This document shows positions 35,954-46,852 of a stretch of 64,000 nucleotides of DNA, piece after piece (position 1 is the first letter of the stretch; every line of letters begins with the position of its first letter). Source of the DNA: Sporothrix humicola (lineage: Eukaryota; Ascomycota; Sordariomycetes; Ophiostomatales; Ophiostomataceae); NCBI GenBank assembly GCA_021396245.1, contig WNYE01000064.1:1-64000 (forward strand). Reading direction: 5' to 3'. The notes beneath the pieces are model-generated. The model ran no database searches, was not told the origin of the DNA, and saw nothing but the letters and a program-made list of their open reading frames with translations. A program made the translations under genes and the position numbers.

Positions 35954-36286
35954 TCACACCGCAAAAGCGCACCCAAAACAGACTTCATTGGATACGGTGG
36001 CTCCGACGGGACGGCCGTTAGCCGTGGTCAACAAGCCGTTGACGACATGACAGGCAGCTTTTGACGGACAGAAGTAGTCTTCGTCCAGGCCGAGAGTATC
36101 GGAGCCCCTTCTACCTGTCCATGCCAAATCATCTACGTAGTTGTAGACTGCTGGCCGACAATCTTTGCTCTTGGGATCGGGGCCATCATACCTTGAAGAA
36201 GGGAACGATAAAGCCAACATGATGAGGACTGTCAGTATCGTCTCTGGGTGTCGGTTTGAGTTTTGTACCCTGCTATGACAGTGCAT
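35954..36286 (-). CDS. Possible small secreted Cys-containing protein
   Basis: This is tentative. The ORF, taken from the methionine at 36286, codes 110 residues. The polar N-terminus MHCHSRVQNSNRHPE is followed by a signal-like hydrophobic stretch TILTVLIMLALSFPSS. The remaining ~80 residues have coding-like composition, with cysteines in SKDCRPAVYN, DEDYFCPSKAACHVVNG and SNEVCFGCAF. The methionine at 36349 is another possible start, and an upstream exon joined by an intron is also possible. I recognise no family. It lies 225 bp downstream of the MFS gene's stop, on the same strand. Small secreted Cys-rich proteins are common in fungal accessory regions, but transcription is unproven. Confidence 0.35.
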   Translation of the reverse strand: MHCHSRVQNSNRHPETILTVLIMLALSFPSSRYDGPDPKSKDCRPAVYNYVDDLAWTGRRGSDTLGLDEDYFCPSKAACHVVNGLLTTANGRPVGATVSNEVCFGCAFAV

Positions 36287-36511
36287 AATTATTCCTTTGC
36301 CGGCGATATCCTCGACAGAAGGCTCAACAGCACAGATATTATTGTCCAAATCCCTTCAAAATTGACGAGCACAATTGGCAAGCCGGTTAAGAATGGCCAT
36401 AGAAGAGGTACTTGATATTATTATCGATTGACTACAACGTCAGCTACGGCACCACATAATTTTTGTCTTTTGACTTTTATCGTCCTCCTTTTTTTCTCCA
36501 TTTCCACCCGT

Positions 36512-38387
36512 TTAAAACTTCTCGACCACCGACTCGACCGGACTTCTCTCGACATCGTTGACGTCCACCACGCTCGAGGCCGCCTTTTCTTTGCGCGCCA
36601 CATCACGGTTGTGGAACCAGCGCATGGTCAGGACCGTGAGGGCGGCACAAAAACCGAAGCCGGCGGTGATGTAGTTGCCGGTGACAATGTACGGCTGCTT
36701 GCTGGTGGGAAAGGTAAAGATGGGGACCCAGGCGGTGAAGATGTAGGCAAAGGCGTTCATCATGGCGGAGATGTAGGCGCGCTTCTCTGGGTCTTCGCGG
36801 TTGGACTCGTTGACCCAGGTCCAGGTGATGGCGGCGGACGTGCCGGCAAGCGCCGTCAGGTAGTACAGGACCCAGCGCTGGGCGATGTGGGTGGGGTGGA
36901 CGGGCGTGGCGGCGAGGGCAATGGGGAAGATGATGGCCATGGTGCTGGCGAAGAGCATGCCGGGCCAGCGCTGGGACTTTGGCAGACTGTCCGAGATCCA
37001 GGAGCTTGTAAGAGTGAAGAAGATGGTGAGGAGGTTGATCTAGACGGTCAGTACGAGGGACAAAATTATTAAGAAAGCTTGGGGTAAACCTACACCCAGA
37101 GGAATGATATTGATCTCGGCGACGGAAAAGACGAGGGGCTGGTTCTTGACGTTGTAGCTCTTGACCCAGAAGATCACTGACGGCGAGTTAGCAGGAGGGA
37201 TAATTGATCATGGTGATGCACGAGACAACTTACTGGAACCACCCGACTGGCCGAACTGGGAGAGGAAAGTGAAGAACAGGGGGACTGCAAGCTTGATGTT
37301 AATTTCACAACATACGGAACAAGTTGAGAAAAAAAAAAACAGGGCCAGAAAAAGGGTCGAGCAAGGTCCCGGACTTACACAGGTACACGTGCCACGTCTT
37401 GTGCCACCGCTTAATGTCCTTCCACTTGAAGAGACCTGTCAGAGGCTTCTTCTCGGTGGGCATGCGTGCGCGGGCCAGCTGGCACTCTTTTTCGGTAAAG
37501 ATCCAGTTGGCCTTGGCGCGCGAGGGCAGCTGCGGCATGGCGACGGCGGTCCACAGCGCGCACGGAACGGAAATGGCGCCGCAGACAATGTACATCCAAC
37601 GCCAGCCGGCCAGGCCATTCACATTGTTGAGTCCGGCGTAGACGGCGGCCATCAGGAAACCAGAAAACAAGGGACCGACCGAGGTAAAGACCTGGATTAG
37701 AGAGTTGCGGCGGGCCAGCTCGTGCGGCTTGTAGTAGCTCGAGGCAATGTACATGACGGCTGGGAAGTGGCCGGCCTCGAACAGGCCGACGAAGAAGCGG
37801 AAGCAGTAGAGCTGGTTGACGTTCTTGACGCCGGCGTGGGCAAAAGTAAAGGCGCTCCAGGAGAACTCGAGGAAAGCAATGTAGAGGGGCACGTTGACGC
37901 GGGTCAGCAGCAGGTTGGAAGGAACCTGGCCAAAGACGTAGGCGGCGCTCCAGATGGCGTTGGCGTAGTTGAGCTGGTTTCCGTAGAGCTCGAGGTCTTC
38001 CTTCATTCCGCTGTCTACAAACTGTTAGGAGGCATAAAAAAACAACGGAGCGTGGTGTTGACCTACTGAATGCATTTGTAATGTTGACTTGGTCAATATA
38101 GCGACACATGACACCAAGAGCAGACGCCGAGATGAGCGTCAGGTCGAGCTTCGTAAGGAAGTAAGCCTCTTCTTTGGACACGTCGAGGGCTGGATGGTCA
38201 GCAGATGAATTGATTTGAATTCTTCGAGGCTTGTTGACTTACACGACCAGAAAAAGGACCGCCATGTGCGCTTGTCCTCGGACGGCCGCACATCGTCTTC
38301 CGACGAGACATCGGCCGTGGACGAGTAGACCAGCTCGTTCTTGGTGGGCGACGGCGTGGCCTTGAGGTCACCCTTGAGGTCGGCCAT
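36512..38387 (-). CDS. MFS transporter, anion:cation symporter (Dal5-like) family
   Basis: Six exons (38243-38387, 38067-38189, 37379-38014, 37234-37284, 37094-37176, 36512-37039) encode 521 residues. All five introns are GT-AG and keep the frame. The protein is a 12-helix permease of the group that carries organic anions such as allantoate, nicotinate or pantothenate with protons. Family marks are LTLISASALGVMCRYIDQVN, NAFNSGMKEDLELYGNQLN, the loop RFFVGLFEAGHFPAVMYIAS, and GWRWMYIVCGAISV. The cytosolic loop has IFTEKECQLARARM, and the C-terminal half opens with FFTFLSQFGQSGGSM. The N-terminal ~48 residues are polar. Substrate cannot be told from sequence. It is the left-most member of the accessory 36-50 kb group; a TATA element lies about 130 bp upstream. 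Confidence 0.92.
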
Positions 38388-40055
38388 GATGAAGAAATGG
38401 AAGAGAAATTATGTCGAGATGAACACAGCAGATCAGTCGATCACGATGGACGTAAGATCATGGGGAACATGAAATGCCAGAAAACGTGGAAACGTGGGAA
38501 CGAGCACATCCATCCAACTTATATACAGATCCGCGTGTGACATGGCCGAGTCATGGGAATATACAGACGTCCAGTCGTGCATCCTGTCGTGCAGCCCTTC
38601 ATGTACGGTCGGGATCGAGGCCGGCTCCATTTTCCTGGTTCACGGGTTTGCCTTTTCTTTTCTTGGTCAAGTTCCTGTCAATCCTGCATGTCTCTCGGTC
38701 TTTTCCTATTTACTTTTTAATTCCGCAGTGTTGGCACCCTGTTTGACAGCCATTTTGCAGTGCTTTCCCCGTCGACTTGCCTGCCGACCGATCATCGTCT
38801 TTGGCTGGCTGGATGGCGACATTTGGGGGTGTTCTGCCCTCTTATACGTCGATATGGCCAAGCTCCAATGACACCATCAAAGGCTGCTTGTCTAGCTTGA
38901 CAGTCTCGCTAACAAGTCCGCGACGTGCCGCGAGGGAACCGCTATGGAGCCTAAAGGCTAGCACTTACAGCGCTGTCGATCATTTTACAGCGAGCCTTAC
39001 AGCCCACTGTCCACGATGACGGAAGATGCCATGTCTCTGGTGTCAAAGTACAAAATGGAAAATCAGGACAAGGCGACAAGACAAGACAAAGTAGCCTTGT
39101 CCCGATTAAGCATTTTTGGCGGCATTTGCAGTTTTTGAGAGGTTGCTGACCGGCTTTTTGGAGAGCTATTTTGCGGAGACAAGGCCGCCGATAAGAATAA
39201 TAAAAAAACACCATTGCGACTCGATACCAAGACGCACGTTCAAAAGTCAATAGCCGAAAAGATGCACCAGCGGACGTTTTATTCGGACCATTTCTTTTAT
39301 TTTCGATTATCTCATTCATTTATCATCCTTCTCACTGTTGTTTCCAAGTGCCGCGCGGCCACTACTATTAGACCATCAGTCGTGGCGTTGACAAGCACTT
39401 TTGCTCTGTTCTTTGTTTACAGCGGAATTAGCCCTGAAATGCCCCAAGGCCCCCATAAAGACAGCGGGTCGTAGTGGGCCACTCCGCTACAAAACAAGTG
39501 CCACTTGTTGACCTTTTTGTTGGACTTTTCCTTTTTCTTTTCTTTTCTTTTCTTCTCCCCAAAATACTCCGTAGTCATGAATAATTCCACATGTTAAGCG
39601 AGCTGAATGCACCCTTACAAGACGATGCTCTCCCACCAAGTTACCTTCCACCAGTTGACAGATGGCGAAATTCTGTGGCGTTTGCTCGACGAGAATCTGG
39701 CCAGGTCCATGAGCATTTTGAAGAGCACTTTTGACGTTGCTATTTTCTTCTTGCTTTATTCGGCATTGTCACGAGCATATTTTGCAAAAGCTGCCAAGCT
39801 GCCAAAGATACATGAAATAAACGTGTATTCCAGTATTCCGGGAGCTGATTTACACGAGCAGCTGTCGTTGGAGATAGCATTGGCATCACGCTTGAAGATC
39901 TCATCCGTATCTGTAAAGACGTGACACCTCCGGCATGACTCTTCAGTCATTTGTACGATGCAGCACAAAATTTACTGGAACAAATTAATTATGTGTTATT
40001 TGTCATCAAGCATCACCAGAGATAGTCCACTTTTCTAAATCTATCGTATGTTTGT
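38388..40055. other. Intergenic region, MFS promoter to monooxygenase 3' flank
   Basis: No supported gene. The MFS promoter lies at the left. An ORF at 39607-39924 has a hydrophobic middle, but neither family resemblance nor coding composition supports it. Confidence 0.55.
38518..38525 (-). promoter_or_regulatory. TATA box of the MFS transporter gene
   Basis: TATATAAG on the minus strand lies about 130 bp upstream of the start codon at 38387, in a typical position for an inducible fungal promoter. Confidence 0.55.
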
Positions 40056-41597
40056 TTATGCTACAGCCACAGCCACCTCTTGGACAACTGGTACGACCAC
40101 TTCTTTAATTGATGCCGGCTGCTCTTGATGACCGTTTGTTGCAGGCTCGTCGACTGCCTGCGTGATAGGAGCTGTCAAAGCCGGCTCCTCCACAGGCACA
40201 GCCTCTTCTACCGGCTTTGTCTCTGTATCTTCGCCTTTGCTAGACAGCTCCTTCTCCCTCTGCTGAATAACCTCCTCGACTACTTCGTCGGCATGATACA
40301 GATACACCCACCCTGAGCCTCCAGAACCGTCGTCGAGCCACAGCCGCCGCACCCGCTCGTTGATCTCGTCGTGCAGTGGCAGCTTCTTGCTGGCGACGTC
40401 CTTGATAATGGCACCTCCACGGTCTAGTTCCTTGTACAGGTTGGCATAGTGTGGCGACCGCGTGTTGTCGTAGATCCACAGAGCATCCGCTAGGCCGCGG
40501 TTTGTCGAGTGTGCCCACGACAGGGCGCGGGCCAAGGTGTAGGCATCCTCGAAAGCAAACCCGGCACCAGCACCAAACGCTCCCGACAGAGGGTGGGATG
40601 CATCGCCCAGAAGAAGGACGCCACTCTCGCCCGACGTACCAACCGACTTGACGACCGTCTCCAGCCGCGGGCCGTTAAACATGGCAAACTCTTGTGTGCC
40701 GCCCACGTCGGCGGCCAGTCTCAGAATCTCGCGGAGTGGCGGCGCAAAATCGGCATATGCCGGCAGCAGTTTGTTCAGGTCGTACGGCTTGCCCCAGCTC
40801 GTCTGCTCCGACTTGTCGTCGTCGGGCCGGATCCGCGCCGTCAGCTCGAAGTCGTCGCCGCCGAGCGGGCACGTGTAGACGTATTTGCCGCCCACGTACT
40901 GCCAGAAGATGGGCGCCGAGGGGATGCCGTTGATGGCGGCGACATCTTGTTTTCGCAGAATGGTACGGTACGCCGACTGGCCGTTGTACTGCAGTGTGTG
41001 GCTGGGTGACAGGAACGACCGGACCACGGAGCGGATGCCGTCGGCGCCAATGACCAGGTCGAACGTAGACGATTCGCCGTCGTCGAACGTGAGCTGCACT
41101 CGGGTGCCAGCCGTACCGTTGACAGTCTCTCCAGCGTCCCCTGACGGGGCCGCTTCAACCGCCTCCACCGACACCAGCTTTTTGCCCACCCTCACTCTCG
41201 ACTCGTCCACGGCCGACAGCAGCGCCTTTTGCAGCTTTGCCCGCACCATGCGCCCGCTGACCTGGTGCGGCGGCGTGTCCTCGGAATGAAACCGCCGCGC
41301 AATCAGCACGCCCGTCACCGCGTTGCGGTGCTCGACCGACCGCCTGTCCTCCGGCCGAAAGACGTCTCGCGCATCGATCCGGTCCGCCACGCCCAGCAGC
41401 TCCAGCATCCGCCACGTGTGCCGCTGGATGCTGATGCCGCCGCCCGTCTCGCTGATCCGCGGCTTCTTTTCGTACAGCGTCCAGTCGACCAGCGGCAGCT
41501 CGTTTTTCGCAATCTGCTGCTCGTTGAGGCGTGTCAAGGCAATGGCGGCCGCCAGACCGCCCGGCCCGCCGCCGATAATCGCGACCTTCCAGGCCAT
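40056..41597 (-). CDS. FAD-dependent monooxygenase, salicylate-hydroxylase-like
   Basis: Intronless, 513 residues. It is a class A flavoprotein monooxygenase that would use NAD(P)H and O2 to hydroxylate a small, probably aromatic, substrate. The Rossmann GxGxxG is at the N-terminus (VAIIGGGPGGLAAAIAL). The second NAD(P)H/FAD motif is DLVIGADGIRSVVR. The FAD-ribityl GD motif is LLLGDASHPLSGAFGAGAGF, followed by the helix FEDAYTLARAL. The C-terminal ~75 residues are a Glu/Pro/Val-rich tail (KPVEEAVPVEEPALTAP) beyond the catalytic domain, absent from most relatives and probably disordered. No signal peptide or membrane helix is evident, so it is likely cytosolic. Neighbouring permeases and a dienelactone-hydrolase-like gene fit a catabolic use; secondary metabolism is an alternative. 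Confidence 0.9.
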   Translation of the reverse strand: MAWKVAIIGGGPGGLAAAIALTRLNEQQIAKNELPLVDWTLYEKKPRISETGGGISIQRHTWRMLELLGVADRIDARDVFRPEDRRSVEHRNAVTGVLIARRFHSEDTPPHQVSGRMVRAKLQKALLSAVDESRVRVGKKLVSVEAVEAAPSGDAGETVNGTAGTRVQLTFDDGESSTFDLVIGADGIRSVVRSFLSPSHTLQYNGQSAYRTILRKQDVAAINGIPSAPIFWQYVGGKYVYTCPLGGDDFELTARIRPDDDKSEQTSWGKPYDLNKLLPAYADFAPPLREILRLAADVGGTQEFAMFNGPRLETVVKSVGTSGESGVLLLGDASHPLSGAFGAGAGFAFEDAYTLARALSWAHSTNRGLADALWIYDNTRSPHYANLYKELDRGGAIIKDVASKKLPLHDEINERVRRLWLDDGSGGSGWVYLYHADEVVEEVIQQREKELSSKGEDTETKPVEEAVPVEEPALTAPITQAVDEPATNGHQEQPASIKEVVVPVVQEVAVAVA

Positions 41598-42715
41598 GAT
41601 GATAGTGTTGCGGCGTGGAACTGTTTTTTGATGTCTGTATTGAATGCCAAGGATAAAGACAAAAGCTGCTTACCGTCTTGGTATTCGCGTGGATTTGCGT
41701 ATTATGGTCGCCGGTTGATACTTATCAATGGTGATCGAATGTTGTACGTCGTACAGACAACCCGGTTAGACCAGTCGTGGATGGCGCAACTGCTGTGATT
41801 GGATTGCGCCATGATGTTGCCATCGAACCATCTGCAAACTAAAAAAGATGCTCCTGACAAATGTTACCAAAAAGCACACTGAATACTGACAAACACAACA
41901 AATTCGTGGGGGGTAACGGAAAGACGGAAGATAGGCATCATTTCTACATCCGTTCGGTCTCCGTACGGGATGGTTTCCGGGACAGAAAAGCAAAAGGAAG
42001 ACGGCGATGCAATGTCAATTGTGAGGTGAGTTGCGCTAAGATAAGAGGCTCTCGCTGCATGTCCGTGTAAGTGGTAATGTTAGTCTGAAAATGTGGGGCA
42101 TGGTCAACATTCAACATCATGCTTTAACTCGTGTTGAGTTGGCGACGTTGGATTGTTGTATTTACCGTAAATGATACTGCAAATGAACTGGCCTTGACGA
42201 CTTTTGTAGCTGTAGTACGACGTATTACATTTGAGTTTATAAAATAAAAGAGAAAATGCGTCGCACTCTACAGAGTAGGTGCACAAAAATAACACAAATT
42301 TATGGAGACAACAAACAGGACGTCGAGGGTTTTTTTTTTGCGAGCTCGCTTTTGAATTCGCTCTCGTGGGTTGACTTGATTCAGCCTCAAAGAAACAATA
42401 ATGCAGCATTGCATTGTGTTTAATGCAGGTGCCATGCGGCTGAGAATATGAGTGGCTAGGAGACATCGATGTGATTTTCAGAGCACAGCCACAACATGTG
42501 CATTTCAGGCTTACCACTGACACGACAAAGCTCAAATTTTGACGGACAGCTGATAAGGATCAAGGCGGACACAAAAGAGAAGCTGAAGTCTGTATCGTGC
42601 ATCGTATTCTTTTCTGCTTTTCTACTTTCTCACTACTTTCCTTACAGTTCTCCCACATCACAAATCATCACAGACCACAGATTCAAATGCCCAACACCAG
42701 ACGCCAGCTCCCGCG
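41598..42715. other. Divergent intergenic region
   Basis: It separates the monooxygenase (-) and the orphan membrane protein (+), so it holds both promoters. No further ORF, RNA or repeat is supported. A T/A-run lies near 42330. Confidence 0.55.
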
Positions 42716-44283
42716 ATGGCATCTTCAAGTCCTGACGCACCTCCAAACGAGGGCGGTGCACAGAAAGAAATGCCGCTATTGCCCATGCCTGCATTGATCT
42801 GTTTGCGCCCACACTGGTGGCGCTTGATATCACTTGTGCATCCGGTCGTTTGGTCTGTGTTGTATATTGTCAGTTTCTCGCTTGGGATCACAATTGTGTC
42901 GTCTGAAACTGGATACGTCCGTGTATTGTTTGCTATACTGGGCTTTGTCGTTCCCATTTCCTTTTATGTGATGGGTATAGTTCTAAGCCTGGTAAGGCAC
43001 TGGGTGACATATGCGTACTATCCCAAGGAGCGAAGATGGCTGACAACATCGGTACTGCTTTTATTTTTCGTCCCAGAAGCCCCTATTCTCTATACGTTTA
43101 CAAACATGCTGACAATCTCGTCCGAAATATCAGACGCCTCTGACTCGCTTTCTCTCGAGATACCCAAAATTTGGTCCCTGGTTTGGTTCTTGTACGCCCT
43201 TTTAGGATCTTCCAACTCACTTACAATTGACTACACAAAACTGGCGTGGGACCACTGCCGTGCCAATGCTCGGAACAACGATAACGACAACGATGCCGGC
43301 ACAAACTCAGTGTTGTCTCTCGTTATGATGCTGGACTATAATGTGGTTCTCGAGGTGCCGTGTCCGCACGACATGAACGACCGTTCCTTTTACAAATACA
43401 TTATGCCGTTTTACTACCTGCTTAAACTGAGCGACGGCAAATTCGAGGCCTTCAAATTCAAGACACTCGGTGCCGTGGAGATTGTGCAGATCCATTCACA
43501 CGACGATTGTGACACGGTGGTCGGCCAGCGCCGGCATGTTCTGGACCTCGGCCGGTACCGCGGCAGCCGCATTATCAGCTATTTGCGGTACCCCCATACG
43601 GCCCCGAACGGGGACTCGACGATACAGATACTCAAGACGCACGGCGTCTTGACAACATCCAAGCCAGTCCCAGAAGAAGAGCACGTTAATAACAGCGGTG
43701 ATGGCGATGACTCTGGGGTTGTAAACGAAGCGAGCGCGGCCAGCGAAGGAAGGGAGAGAAGAGAAGCAGGAAGCATTGGAATAGAATTGAACAATCGCCT
43801 CTCACAGGACGGCAGCCAGCCAGGTGGCATTGGTGGCGTTTCTGATGACCAGGCTGGCTCGGAACGTGCGTCCGTCATAGCCGGCCAGGACAAAACGTGT
43901 GCACTCAATTTTGTGAGCACTTGGCACACGGATCTGTCAGCGGCTGCCATTGTCCTGCCCATCGTCGGCGGCACGATTACCTCTATTGCCTGGGCCATGG
44001 TCGCGGTGCTCCAGTTCAAAGCAGATATACAGACCAGTGTACAGACAGGCATGGCCGTCGGAGCCTTTATCATCACTGCCGGTAAGTATGAAAGAACGTT
44101 ACGAATAGCCAACGGAGTGCCAAACAAGACAAGCTTTAATGAGACGAGCCTAGAAACACTGTTAACCATCGTACTTGAATAGGCGCGGCATTGACGGCAC
44201 TAGTAGTGCTCTCGGCGTCTGTTTTGGACAATAAGGAAAGAGTATTGGATAATCTATTAAAGGAGAATAAAAAAAATGTGTAG
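42716..44283 (+). CDS. Fungal integral membrane protein, unknown function
   Basis: Two exons (42716-44081, 44183-44283) encode 488 residues. The 101-nt intron has a GTAAGT donor and an ATAG acceptor, and splicing completes a C-terminal transmembrane helix. Hydrophobic segments lie at about 40-62, 68-95, 106-127 and 150-168, then again near 415-440 and 445-475. The soluble middle (about 185-400) contains a folded-looking part (MMLDYNVVLEVPCPHDMNDR; GAVEIVQIHSHDDCDTVVGQ) and then an acidic Ser/Gly/Glu-rich disordered stretch. No enzyme motif or transporter signature is visible. I do not recognise the family. It converges with the neighbouring MFS gene with an 84-bp gap, so the two 3' ends probably overlap as transcripts. 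Exon structure and composition support a real gene. Confidence 0.75.
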
Positions 44284-44367
44284 TTGGAGTCTCCTATGTG
44301 CAGAGGTTGTAATTTGCATCACCAGATATGGATAAACACTTGGCCATATATATAACCCCCACTAAAA

Positions 44368-46041
44368 TTACATGCTGTACCGAAAGTGAATATTGGCCGT
44401 GTCCGTCATGTCCGATTCACCGTTTAGACGACCCTGGTGTGCGGCTTGTTCGGCCGTCAGACCCGATGCAGCGACAAGACGGTCACGGCGACGGTTCTCA
44501 CGGACATAGTATGCCCGCCAGACCAGAAATAAGACACATTCCAGCCCATACATGACGGCACAAATAATCAAGGCGGGGATGTACCTCGGAGCCCAGCGAG
44601 CCTGGAAGACTTGGGCACCGATGGAGTTGCCGGTGCAATAGGCCACAAACATGAGCGTTGCCGTGACGGACTTTTTGGTGCGGCCGGCGACGTTGGATGG
44701 AAGGAGTGTCCAGATCAAGAGACCAGGAAGAGTGCCGGTGACGGACATAAAATACATGCCCCAGCGTGTCCACAGCAAATCGTCGCGGTTCTTGGGCAGA
44801 AGGGCTACCGCAATCAAGCCAACGAAAGCCGGAATTGTGGACAAAATCATAAAGTAGACTGCTGTTGTTAGTGAAAAAAGTAAAATGGAGAATGGGGGTG
44901 TTACATACATCTTGTGTTCTTAAATTTTGTGATGCCGTAGCCGACAGCTAGGAACCAAACCATGGCCAAGACGTTCTGCGGAATTGTTCCTTTCAACAAT
45001 GTATCGAGTGCCGTGAAGCCAAAGGACACAAAGACGAGGTTACCGAAGGTGGTTGTTCCGCCGTTGGGGAGGGCATTGACAATGACGACAAAGAAGAAGA
45101 AGTAAGTCTGCGGGTCGCGCAGGGCCTGATGCACCTGGTCCCAGCGCCACTCTTCCGACTGTGACTGACGGCCAGTTCCGGTCTGGGTGTCGACGACGCG
45201 GGCGGCCGCAATACGCTTCTCCTCGGGTGACAACCAAAGGACTTCGCTCGGGGCGCCCAAGACAAAGAATGCCAAAATACTCAAGGCGATGGTTAGACCG
45301 CCGAGGAAAAACGAAATATATCTCCATGTTGACAGTCCAGACGTATATGTTGCCGTCCCGCTGAGCTGGGCATTTCGTTCGCGCACATAGGCAGCCCTGC
45401 TGATGCCGTAGATTGCAGCCTGTGTGATGATGCCCATTCCAGCGTTGGCTGTGCCCCAGACAACGGACCGCAAGGCTTGTTCACGGCGGGCATAAAAGCC
45501 AGCAATAATCAGCAAGAAAGTCGGGGCAATGGTTGACTCGGCCGCGCCTTGGAGTGCTCGTAAAGTGACGATCGTGGCGAAATTGTTGGAAAAGCCAATG
45601 CACAGCACAATCACGCCCCAGACAAACATGCACGCAGACAGTGTATATCTGAGAGAGGTCCGCTGCATCAGATAGTTGGCAGGCAGCTCGGCCACCAGGT
45701 AAGCCAGATAAAAGACCGTTGTGAGCCAGTTGTACTGGCTGCCGTGCATGTGCGTGTCGGCTAAGAGGCCAAACGTAACTTGGGCCGACACGGAGATCTT
45801 GTCGGCTTGCTGTATGCCGTAGCAGAGCCACATCACGGGTAGCAGGATAAAATCAATTTTGCGGCGGACACGGCTGTAGTCAGCATCGGTATAGCAGTGG
45901 CTTTCAGCGGCGTTGACTGTGTCGAGGACAAGACTCTTGTCTGCCGTATTCTGGCTGAGTATTGTTCACGACACCATCAGAGATGCTGTCGGCAACGTCG
46001 TCGAGGCCCAAGGCTGTGTGTGTAATTGGCTTCTCACTCAT
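44368..46041 (-). CDS. MFS permease, allantoate/anion:cation symporter type; 5' end unresolved
   Basis: The body is clear. One exon, 44909 up to at least ~45900, and a last exon 44368-44861 are joined over a 47-nt intron. They code a Dal5-type permease with DYSRVRRKIDFILLPVMWL, YGIQQADKISVSAQ, RALQGAAESTIAPTFLLIIAGFY and LSTWRYISFFLGGLTIALSI. It ends DMTDTANIHFRYSM. The first ATG (46041-46039) opens MSEKPITHTALGLDD, but that frame stops at 45904-45906, while the permease frame has an upstream stop at 45966-45968. An in-frame repair exists with a 58-nt intron (45917-45974, weak GTGTCG donor) or a 97-nt intron (45941-46037, GTGAGA donor). A one-base sequence error or true frameshift is the alternative. 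Function is uptake of a small organic anion, substrate unknown. Confidence 0.8.
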
Positions 46042-46852
46042 TGTGGCTGTTTATCGGTAAATGTTGTGCTGTCTTTTGGCTACGAACTGGTTAAACAAAA
46101 GAGGTATATCCTTGATATATCTCATACGGTGGACATAGCTTCACCGTGTGTGGAATAGGGGTGTAAACAAAAGGCGCTGTAAGTCAAGCCCTATGGGGCC
46201 CTGTAGGGCTCCACCCACCCGCATCTTTTTCCACCTCCGCACTTTACATGTTCGTGATAGGAACAAGAACATCCCCGCCAGGCCGCGCACATACAGAGGT
46301 CCGTATCCAATGGAACGTAGTCGACTGCCGATTGTATTTTTATTTTGTGCATCTCCGGTTGAGTGCACGATGATTTTGGTCCGACGACTGGATCCGTTGG
46401 GTAGTAGTACTCGTACTTCGGATTTGTTTTTGTTTCCTTATCGAGTGTCATTGCCCACGACCATTTCGTGGCAGTGTACGGCCGTCATCATATTCACCCT
46501 AGCTCTACGGGACACTCGGACGGAGAGTTGCCGAGAACGGAAGTGCAATGGACCGTTCTGACCGAACCGCTGTTTTCTCCCTTTATTGTCGTTCAGTTTG
46601 TCCTGTCTCTATCACCGTGAGCAAATTGGGAATTATTCTGGGGCAATGCGTGATGAATATCACCAGACAGTGAAACATGGATGGTTATGAACATGAGAGG
46701 GTACTGGCACTCATATTTGTGAATTTACCAAAGAAATCAAACTATTCGTGTCTGTGGCCTAGGACAACTTCAAGTAACTTCGATTAACCTCAAGTTATCT
46801 AGCATTAGTAGATTTAACCCGTCTAAATAAAACTCGTCTAAAGTTTTATTTT
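46042..46852. other. Intergenic region
   Basis: MFS upstream flank and the 3' flank of the dehydrogenase. Short imperfect repeats (GTCTAAA-type) occur at 46825-46845. No gene is supported. Confidence 0.55.

Noticed and set aside
39607..39924. 105-residue ORF with a hydrophobic middle
   Set aside because: The hydrophobic part is not at the N-terminus and composition is not coding-like; no family was recognised.
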